Assembly (NCBI GenBank): GCA_036271015.1
Contig: DATBBL010000290.1
Coordinates: 1-11,486, forward strand
Reading direction: 5' to 3'
Source of the DNA: DASUAS01 sp036271015
GTDB lineage: Bacteria; Actinomycetota; Acidimicrobiia; IMCC26256; DASPTH01
Length of the DNA: 11,486 bases
In this document: positions 6,082 through 11,486 of the stretch, piece by piece
Numbering within the stretch: the first letter of the stretch is position 1
Layout: each line of letters opens with the position of its first letter
Notes under the pieces: model-generated
Database searches by the model: none
Seen by the model: only the letters and a program-made list of their open reading frames with translations
Told to the model about the DNA's origin: nothing
Program-made: the position numbers and the translations under genes

Positions 6082-6855
6082 ATGAACGAACAGGCCCGGG
6101 TCGTCGACGTCGCCGCCCCGGTGCGCGTGCCGAAGACCGCCGAGCTCGTGGCCTCCCAACTGCGGCGTCAGATCGTCCGGGGCGAGCTCAAGGAAGGCGA
6201 CGCGCTCCCTCCGGAGAGCGCGCTCATGGAGCAGTTCGGCGTGTCGCGACCGACGCTCCGCGAGGCGTTCCGGGTCCTCGAATCGGAAGCGCTCATCAGC
6301 GTGCGGCGCGGCGCGCGCGGTGGCGCGCGGGTCCACACCCCCGACGGTGACGTCGCCGCGCGCTACGCCGGTCTGGTCCTCCAGTTCCGCGGCGCGACGC
6401 TCGCCGACGTCTACGCGGCGCGGAAGGCGATCGAGCTCGCCGCGCTCGCCGCGCTGGCGAACCGCCGGTCGGACGGGGTGCTGAAACCGATGCAGGTGAG
6501 CATCGACGAGTGCGAGGCGGCCGACGGCGACCCGACGCGGGTCGTCCTCCTCCAGGAGCAGTTCCACCGTCTGCTCGTGGAGGCGGCCGGCAACCAGACG
6601 CTGACCATCTTCGAGGAGATGATCCACCGGATCATCGAGCTGCACGGCAGCGCCTACGTCGCCAAGCACTTCGACGAACCGCAGGCCACGAAGACCGCGA
6701 GGGTCGGGACCCGCGCGCACCGTCGCTTCCTCGATCTGGTCATCGAGAAGCGCCACGACGAAGCGGCGGAGCTCTGGGAGCGCCACCTGGTCGAAGCGTC
6801 CGATGTCGTGCTCCGCGGCGCCGACGCGAAGACCGTGCTCGAGCTTCTCAACTGA
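6082..6855 (+). CDS. FadR-type GntR transcriptional regulator (FCD domain)
   Basis: This 257-residue DNA-binding regulator probably senses an acyl-CoA or carboxylate intermediate of the pathway. Residues about 17-85 form the GntR winged helix: LVASQLRRQIVRGELKEGD, then LPPESALMEQFG and the recognition helix VSRPTLREAFRVLE, followed by the wing ISVRRGARGGARV. Residues about 105-245 are the all-helical FCD effector domain with FHRLLVEAAGN (161-171), H213 and H235. The three typical metal-binding histidines (H162, H213, H235) are present. The Asp usually found four residues before the first His is Q158. The start is the ATG preceded by AAGGA at 8-9 bases; the longer open frame would overlap the SDR gene. 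It likely regulates the divergent promoters on either side. Its N-terminus is strikingly similar to the gene beginning at 11445. Confidence 0.93.
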   Translation: MNEQARVVDVAAPVRVPKTAELVASQLRRQIVRGELKEGDALPPESALMEQFGVSRPTLREAFRVLESEALISVRRGARGGARVHTPDGDVAARYAGLVLQFRGATLADVYAARKAIELAALAALANRRSDGVLKPMQVSIDECEAADGDPTRVVLLQEQFHRLLVEAAGNQTLTIFEEMIHRIIELHGSAYVAKHFDEPQATKTARVGTRAHRRFLDLVIEKRHDEAAELWERHLVEASDVVLRGADAKTVLELLN

Positions 6856-6863
6856 GGGCACCG

Positions 6864-7676
6864 CTACCGGTCGCGCAACGAATCGCCGAACCCCGGAGGC
6901 AGCGGGTCGAAGGCGGGATCGCGCCGTTCGGTGAAGCTGGCGACACCCTCCGCGAAATCCGCGTGCGCGTTCATGCGCTGCATGATCCGGAGCGTGCGGG
7001 TCCACGACGTCTCGAAGTCGTCGTCGAGATCTGCGTACACCTGATAGCGGACCGCGGCCATCGCGCGCGGCGCCGAGACGCGCGCCAGCTCTGCCGCGTA
7101 GGCCTGGGCGTCGGCGACCACGTCGGCGGGATCACAGAGGCGCCCGACCAGCCCCATGGCGTGCGCCTCCTCGGCGTCGAACGTGCGGCCCGAGAGCAGG
7201 AGGTCGAGCGCGCGTTCCACACCGACGAGTCGTGGCAGCATCCAGGAGGTGCCGTACTCCGCGCCGAGGCCGCGGCGCGTGAACGACGTCGACATGCGCG
7301 CACCCCGCGCCGCGAACCGCAAGTCGCAGTACAACGCCTGGATCAGCCCGATGCCCGCGCACGCACCGTTGATCGCGGCGATCATCGGCTTCGGGATGCT
7401 CAGCGCGTAGTGCATGGGCCGCCGGCCTTCACGCACGATCTCGCCGGCGGCCGCCGTCTGTTCGAGCGCGGCCATGTCCATCCCGGGGCAGAACGCGCTC
7501 CCGGCGCCGGTGACGACGATCGCGCGCACGTCCGTCGCCGCCGCCGCGTCGTCGAGGCGCGCGAAGTATTGGTGCTCCATCGCGAGGCTCCACGCGTTCT
7601 TGCGATCGGGATTGTGCAACGTGATCGTGGCCACGCCGTCGACGACGCGGGAAAGCACGAGGTCGGCGTCGGTCAT
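6864..7676 (-). CDS. Enoyl-CoA hydratase/isomerase (crotonase) family protein
   Basis: This 270-residue crotonase-fold protein binds an acyl-CoA and stabilises an enolate with an oxyanion hole, seen here as FCPGMD (62-67) and NGACAGIG (103-110). Both hydratase glutamates of rat crotonase (E144, E164) align with Ile and Phe here (I113, F132). A single acid remains in GLGAEYG (E140), at the place where PaaG-type isomerases have Asp. Simple hydratase activity is therefore doubtful; an isomerase, hydrolase or C-C bond reaction is more likely. The C-terminal FAEGVASFTERRDPAF is typical of the family. The ATG at 7676 overlaps the upstream acyl-CoA dehydrogenase stop as ATGA, with AAGGAGGT 9 bases before it. 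An in-frame GTG at 7697 would add seven residues and is less likely. It probably works on the product of that dehydrogenase. Confidence 0.92.
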   Translation of the reverse strand: MTDADLVLSRVVDGVATITLHNPDRKNAWSLAMEHQYFARLDDAAAATDVRAIVVTGAGSAFCPGMDMAALEQTAAAGEIVREGRRPMHYALSIPKPMIAAINGACAGIGLIQALYCDLRFAARGARMSTSFTRRGLGAEYGTSWMLPRLVGVERALDLLLSGRTFDAEEAHAMGLVGRLCDPADVVADAQAYAAELARVSAPRAMAAVRYQVYADLDDDFETSWTRTLRIMQRMNAHADFAEGVASFTERRDPAFDPLPPGFGDSLRDR

Positions 7677-8875
7677 GACCGCCGCACCTCCTTCCACGGC
7701 ACCGCCTTGTCGACCCGCACGTCGCCAGGGAGGCCCAGCACCTGCTCCCCGATGATGTTGCGCTGGATCTCGTCGGTGCCACCTTCGATCGAGTTGGCGC
7801 GCGAGCGCACCACCTGCATCGAGGGAGGCGGGTCCACCGCGGCGCCGTCGTCACGTCGCTCGGCGTCGTAGTCGAAGCCGACCTGACCGGCCGGTCCCAT
7901 CAGATCGACAAGCAGCGAGCTGGTCCCCTGGTTGGCGGCGGCGCTCGCGATCTTCTGCAGCGAACCGAGCGGCGTCGCGCCCGCCCGACCCTGCCCAGCG
8001 CGGATCCGCTCGTTCGAGAGCTCGAGCAGCCGGGCGTCCATCCACGCGCCGACGACGCGCTGCCGTTCGACGTCGGCGAGCGCGGGCGCGACGGTCGCCC
8101 GCGACCATTCCGCGAGCACGTCGTCGATCGGCGTCTGCGTTACCTCGCCGACGCCCTCACGCTCGGTGTGCAGGCCGACCAGGGAGATCGCCCATCCTTG
8201 ACCGGGGTCACCCAGGCGCAGCTCGTCGGGCAGCCGAACACCGTCGAGGAAGACCTCGTTGAAGTGAGCGGCGCCGTCGGCCTGGCGTAGCGGGCGGATC
8301 TCGATCCCCGGGAGCTGCATGTCGCAGACGAAGAACGTCAGGCCGCGGTGCTTCGGAACGTCGGGATCGGTGCGCGCCACGAGAATCGCCCAGCGCGCAC
8401 CACGGGCGCCGCTCGTCCACACCTTCTGACCCTGCACGACCCATTCCTCGCCATCCCGCACCGCCATCGTGGAGAGCCCGGCGAGGTCGGAACCGGCGCC
8501 CGGCTCGCTGAACAGCTGGCACCAGCGCTCCGCGCCGCGGAAGATCGCAGGCAGGAACCGCGCCTTCTGTTCGTGGGTACCGACCGCGTTGATCGATGCC
8601 GCGGCCTGGTGCATGCCGACGAAGTCGCCCGACCCCGGTGTCGGTGCGCGGAGCGGGCGCAGCCGGGACTCCACCACCCGCTGCCACGACGCCGCGACAC
8701 CCAACCCACCGAACCCCGACTCGAACTGCACCCACCCGAGCCCGAGGTCGTACCGCGCGCGGAGGAACGCGTCCCGATCCGCGATCGCGGGATCAGGGAA
8801 GCGCGCGAGCAGCTTCTCGAGCGCGCCGACGACCCGCGCTTCTTCCGTCGAGTTCGGCACGCGCGGCAGTGCCAT
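7673..8875 (-). CDS. Acyl-CoA dehydrogenase (FadE-type), second paralogue
   Basis: This 400-residue acyl-CoA dehydrogenase is distinct from the one ending at 3975. The FAD/substrate blocks LFSEPGAGSDLAGL (121-134) and VQGQKVWTSGA (147-157) are intact. The C-terminal loop reads IEGGTDEIQRNIIGEQVLGLP, with Gly (G365) at the usual catalytic Glu position and E364 just before it. E238 in HTERE falls near the alternative helix-G Glu position. The RxQF motif that contacts FAD across the dimer is not visible; that stretch reads NERIRAGQGRAG. Such losses are known in heteromeric FadE enzymes of steroid catabolism, where two subunits share active sites. The ATG at 8875 is chosen because AGGAG lies 6 bases upstream; an in-frame TTG two codons earlier abuts that site. 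It is cotranscribed with the crotonase gene and divergent from the CoA-transferase. Confidence 0.92.
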   Translation of the reverse strand: MALPRVPNSTEEARVVGALEKLLARFPDPAIADRDAFLRARYDLGLGWVQFESGFGGLGVAASWQRVVESRLRPLRAPTPGSGDFVGMHQAAASINAVGTHEQKARFLPAIFRGAERWCQLFSEPGAGSDLAGLSTMAVRDGEEWVVQGQKVWTSGARGARWAILVARTDPDVPKHRGLTFFVCDMQLPGIEIRPLRQADGAAHFNEVFLDGVRLPDELRLGDPGQGWAISLVGLHTEREGVGEVTQTPIDDVLAEWSRATVAPALADVERQRVVGAWMDARLLELSNERIRAGQGRAGATPLGSLQKIASAAANQGTSSLLVDLMGPAGQVGFDYDAERRDDGAAVDPPPSMQVVRSRANSIEGGTDEIQRNIIGEQVLGLPGDVRVDKAVPWKEVRRS

Positions 8876-8887
8876 GGCCAACTCCTA

Positions 8888-8912
8888 TTCAGTTAACTTG
8901 TTCAGAGGATAT
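8888..8912. promoter_or_regulatory. AT-rich island in the divergent ACAD2/CoA-transferase region
   Basis: The 132-base gap 8876-9007 separates divergent genes and contains one AT-rich patch. In it are the palindrome AGTTAACT (8891-8898), an AACTTGTT (8895-8902), and two TTCAG direct repeats starting 13 bases apart (8888 and 8901). AACTTGTT fits the AACnnGTT core of the steroid regulator KstR, but the flanking T and A of that consensus are missing. It is a reasonable place for promoters and an operator. No -10/-35 pair can be assigned with confidence. Confidence 0.3.
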
Positions 8913-8975
8913 CGGCGCGCCAGACGACACGGCGGTGGGTCCAACCGAGGCCGCACCGGAGCGCGCGCGATGCGG

Positions 8976-8986
8976 CGACACTGTCG
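8976..8986. promoter_or_regulatory. Short palindrome before the CoA-transferase gene
   Basis: CGACACTGTCG has 5-bp perfect arms around a single base and ends 21 bases before the ATG at 9008. It could be an operator half of the divergent control region. It is short enough to be chance in GC-rich DNA. Confidence 0.25.
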
Positions 8987-9007
8987 AGGGCCGAAAGGGG
9001 AGGCGCG

Positions 9008-11437
9008 ATGAGCCGCACGATCTGCGAGGGACTGCAGGTGATCGAGATGGGCGCCGGCAGCATCGGTGCGTCGATGGCCGGCATGCTGCTCGCCGACAAC
9101 GGCGCCCGCGTGCTCAAGGTGGAGCCGCCCGAGGGAGACCGCCTGCGAGGTGAACACCCGGCCGGCTTCCTGGTCTGGAACCGCGGCAAGGAGAGCATCG
9201 TCGCGGATCTGCGCACCGACGAGGGTCGCGCGCGCGTGAGAGAGCTGGCCGACCGGGCGGACGTCATCATCGACGGGTTCGGTGCCGGCGTCGCCGAGGA
9301 CTGGGGCCTCGGAGGCGAGCGTCTCCGAAGGACCAATCCGGGCCTCGTCTCCTGTTCGGTCACTGGCTTCGGCTCGGTCGGTCCCTACGCGAAGATCCCG
9401 GCGTACGAGGGCATCGTGGCGGCCAAGGCCGGCCTGTACAGCCTCGGCCCGTTCGGCTTCCGGTCCGGCCCCATCTTCGTCAACGCGCCGCTGGGCAGCG
9501 TCGGCGCCGGACACATGGCGTTCAGCGGTGTGCTCGCCGCGCTCATCGCACGCGAGACGACCGGGCGGGGCCAGCACGTCGAGGCCACCTTGCTGCAGGG
9601 CTTCAACCCGCTCGACTACTTCGGCACCATGACCTGGCAGCACACGCAACGCACGACGGGATCCGCGCACGGTACCTCGGCGGTGGGCGCGATGGGTGCG
9701 AGCCGCTACAGCTTCTTCGTGCCCACGGAGGACGGTCGCTGGGTGATCTTCACCCAGATGCTCCCCCATCAGGCCCAGGCGCTCAGCCGGGCGGTCGGCA
9801 TGGAACACACCTTCGACGACCCCCGATTCGAGAAGCAGCCGCAGTTCGCCACCGCGGAGGACGCCCAGGCGTGGGAGGACCTGCTCTGGGAAGCTATGGC
9901 CGCACAACCGTACGAGCACTGGGAGAAGGTCTTCCTCGCCGACCCGAACATCGCGTTCGAGCTCGCACGGTTCAGCGAAGAAGGTCTCGAGCACCAGCAG
10001 ATCCGACACAACGGTGAGGCCATCACCGTGCCCGACGTGGCGCGGGGCCCGGTCGAGCAGATAGGTCCGATCGCGCGCTTCGCCGAGACGCCGTCGCGGG
10101 TCGATCGGTCGGCCCCCGGGCTCGGCGAGCACGGCGGCGACCTCGCCGAGCTCGCTCCACCGCCGCCGGGGCAGGCGGCGGCGCCGGCCCACGCGCTCGA
10201 CGGAGTCACCATCGTGGAGCTCGGATACTTCTACGCGATGCCGTACGGCGTCACGATGACCGGGGCACTCGGTGCGCGGGTGATCAAGCTCGAGGGTGCC
10301 ACCGGCGATCCGATGCGTTCCGCGTTCGGGGCCGCCGAGGTCGGCGCGGCGAAGACGATGGAGGGCAAGGAGAGCCTCGCCGTCGACCTGCAGACCCCCG
10401 AAGGACAGAAGATCGTGCAGGAGGCGGCGACGCGGGCCGACATGTTCGTCAACGGCTTCCGCTCCGGCGTGGCCGAGCGCATGGGGCTCGACTACGCCAC
10501 GCTGAAGAAGCTGAACCCCCGCCTCGTGTACGTGCACGCGGCGGGCTACGGCGTCGACGGCCCGTTCGCGCACCGCCCGATCTACGCGCAGGTGGCGCAG
10601 GCGGTCGCGGGGAGCATCGGACGCTACGGCGGGCGTTGGCTCGATCCCGAGTTCACGAAGAGCTTGAGCTGGATCGAGGCTCAGATCGTGGTGCTGCCTC
10701 GGCTGCGCGGCATTGTCGACGGTGATTCCAACGCTGCGCTCGCGGTGCTGTCGTCGATCCTCCTCGCGTTGTACGGCCAGCGCCGCACCGGCACGGGACA
10801 GTTCGTCTCCACCACGATGATCGGCGGCAACGCACTGGCGTACGCCGACGACTTCGTGCGCTACGAGGGCAAGCCCGTCCTGGCCACGCCCGACGAGGAG
10901 AACCACGGCCTGCACGCGCTCTACCGGCTCTACCGAGCCGAACGGGGCTGGGTGTTCCTCGCCTGCCCGCGTCAGCGCGAATGGGAGGCCTTGACCACCG
11001 CGCTCGACCGCACCGACCTCGCCGCCGACCACCGCTTCGCCACTGCCGATGCCCGGGCCACGCACGATGACGCGCTCGTCGCGATCCTCACGGACGTGTT
11101 TGCGACCCGGGACGCCGGCGCCTGGGAGCAGTTCCTGACCGCCGCCGGCGTCGCGTGCGTCGAGGCGTTCGAGGCCAGCCACTCGGAGTTCACGTGCACC
11201 GATCCGGTGTTGCGCGAGACGGGTCTCGTCGTCGAGGTCGATCATCCCCTCTTCGAGAAGGTCCTCCGGGCCGGGCCGCCGGTGAGGTTGTCGGAGACTC
11301 CGGGCCGGGTGGCCGCCGGGTGCCTCGTCGGCCAGCACACTCGCACGATCCTCGCGGAGCTGGGCTATTCGGCGGAAGCGATCCAGGCGCTCGAAGCGCA
11401 GCAGGTCGTGTTCGGCCGCGCCGACGAGCGCGCGTGA
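9008..11437 (+). CDS. Tandem family III CoA-transferase (two CaiB/BaiF domains)
   Basis: The protein is 809 residues, about twice the usual 380-450. It holds two complete CaiB/BaiF domains, about 1-385 and 397-809, joined by a Pro/Ala-rich linker (383-396). Each half starts with the family's nucleotide-binding start (VIEMGAGSIGASMAG at 11-25; TIVELGYFYAMPYG at 401-414) and a KVEPPEGD or KLEGATGD turn. Each also has a TGRGQ or TGTGQ block. Family enzymes move CoA between acids through an aspartyl intermediate. In the second half GDSN keeps the catalytic Asp (D573), while the aligned position in the first half is Ser (S164, in LGSVGAG). One active site per chain is therefore expected. GGGGAGG lies just before the ATG. 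It is divergent from the second acyl-CoA dehydrogenase gene and probably activates the pathway acid as its CoA ester. The donor and acceptor are unknown. Confidence 0.93.
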   Translation: MSRTICEGLQVIEMGAGSIGASMAGMLLADNGARVLKVEPPEGDRLRGEHPAGFLVWNRGKESIVADLRTDEGRARVRELADRADVIIDGFGAGVAEDWGLGGERLRRTNPGLVSCSVTGFGSVGPYAKIPAYEGIVAAKAGLYSLGPFGFRSGPIFVNAPLGSVGAGHMAFSGVLAALIARETTGRGQHVEATLLQGFNPLDYFGTMTWQHTQRTTGSAHGTSAVGAMGASRYSFFVPTEDGRWVIFTQMLPHQAQALSRAVGMEHTFDDPRFEKQPQFATAEDAQAWEDLLWEAMAAQPYEHWEKVFLADPNIAFELARFSEEGLEHQQIRHNGEAITVPDVARGPVEQIGPIARFAETPSRVDRSAPGLGEHGGDLAELAPPPPGQAAAPAHALDGVTIVELGYFYAMPYGVTMTGALGARVIKLEGATGDPMRSAFGAAEVGAAKTMEGKESLAVDLQTPEGQKIVQEAATRADMFVNGFRSGVAERMGLDYATLKKLNPRLVYVHAAGYGVDGPFAHRPIYAQVAQAVAGSIGRYGGRWLDPEFTKSLSWIEAQIVVLPRLRGIVDGDSNAALAVLSSILLALYGQRRTGTGQFVSTTMIGGNALAYADDFVRYEGKPVLATPDEENHGLHALYRLYRAERGWVFLACPRQREWEALTTALDRTDLAADHRFATADARATHDDALVAILTDVFATRDAGAWEQFLTAAGVACVEAFEASHSEFTCTDPVLRETGLVVEVDHPLFEKVLRAGPPVRLSETPGRVAAGCLVGQHTRTILAELGYSAEAIQALEAQQVVFGRADERA

Positions 11438-11444
11438 CGCCCGC

Positions 11445-11486
11445 GTGATCGACGCCGCCCCCGTGCGGGCGCCGAAGGCAGCGGAG
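11445..11486 (+). CDS. Second FadR-type GntR regulator, N-terminal fragment
   Basis: Only 14 codons are inside the window, from a GTG located 7 bases after the CoA-transferase stop. They read VIDAAPVRAPKAAE and align with residues 7-21 of the GntR regulator at 6082 (VVDVAAPVRVPKTAE) with a single one-residue gap. That segment directly precedes the winged helix in the first regulator, so this is very probably a paralogous GntR regulator cotranscribed with the CoA-transferase. No other start codon lies nearby in frame, and no Shine-Dalgarno is visible. Translational coupling would explain this. The identification rests on a short match only. Confidence 0.6.
   Translation, partial: MIDAAPVRAPKAAE

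Noticed and set aside
6026..8923. Shared 13-mer ATCGGCGCGCCAG at 6026 and 8911, both upstream of plus-strand genes
   Set aside because: It is dominated by the GC palindrome GGCGCGCC. A 13-base match is expected about by chance in an 11-kb GC-rich window.
8885..11338. Very long minus-strand open frame (817 codons) opposite the CoA-transferase
   Set aside because: It mirrors the CoA-transferase codons and has a His/Arg/Val-rich, motif-free translation. The plus-strand frame has conserved CaiB motifs throughout.

Overview
The window is uniformly GC-rich, uses GTG as well as ATG starts, and carries an F420-type luciferase-like oxidoreductase, a cytochrome P450, two FadE-type acyl-CoA dehydrogenases, a family III CoA-transferase and FadR-type GntR regulators. 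This combination points to a high-GC actinobacterium, mycobacterial or Acidimicrobiia-like; no lineage marker narrows it further. No RNA gene, insertion sequence, CRISPR array or phage gene is visible. Genes fill almost the whole window, and the largest gene-free stretch is about 165 bases.

Layout, left to right. (1) A minus-strand operon runs from 5126 down to the left edge: acyl-CoA dehydrogenase, TIGR03617-like F420-dependent oxidoreductase, cytochrome P450, metal-dependent amidohydrolase and a SnoaL/NTF2-like protein cut by the window edge. (2) Divergent from it, on the plus strand, are a short-chain dehydrogenase and a FadR-type GntR regulator (5235-6855). The intergenic region between them holds an 18-bp palindrome containing candidate -10 boxes for both directions. 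(3) Converging on the GntR gene, with 8 bases between stop codons, is a minus-strand pair: a second acyl-CoA dehydrogenase and a crotonase-fold protein (8875 down to 6864). (4) Divergent from that pair is a plus-strand 809-residue tandem CaiB/BaiF CoA-transferase. The first 14 codons of a second GntR regulator follow 7 bases after its stop, and the window ends there.

Together the genes look like a GntR-controlled acyl-CoA catabolic island. Inferred steps are oxygenation by the P450, alcohol oxidation by the short-chain dehydrogenase, CoA loading by CoA transfer, alpha-beta desaturation by the acyl-CoA dehydrogenases, double-bond chemistry by the crotonase homologue, and side chemistry by the F420 enzyme, amidohydrolase and NTF2-like protein. 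The substrate cannot be read from the sequence; steroid, terpenoid or alicyclic acids are plausible.

The most notable points are: the repeated plan of an acyl-CoA-dehydrogenase-led operon facing an operon that ends in a GntR gene, with two very similar GntR N-termini; a tandem CoA-transferase whose first half has lost the catalytic Asp; acyl-CoA dehydrogenases and a crotonase that all lack the textbook catalytic glutamates; and the palindrome placed on two overlapping divergent promoters.
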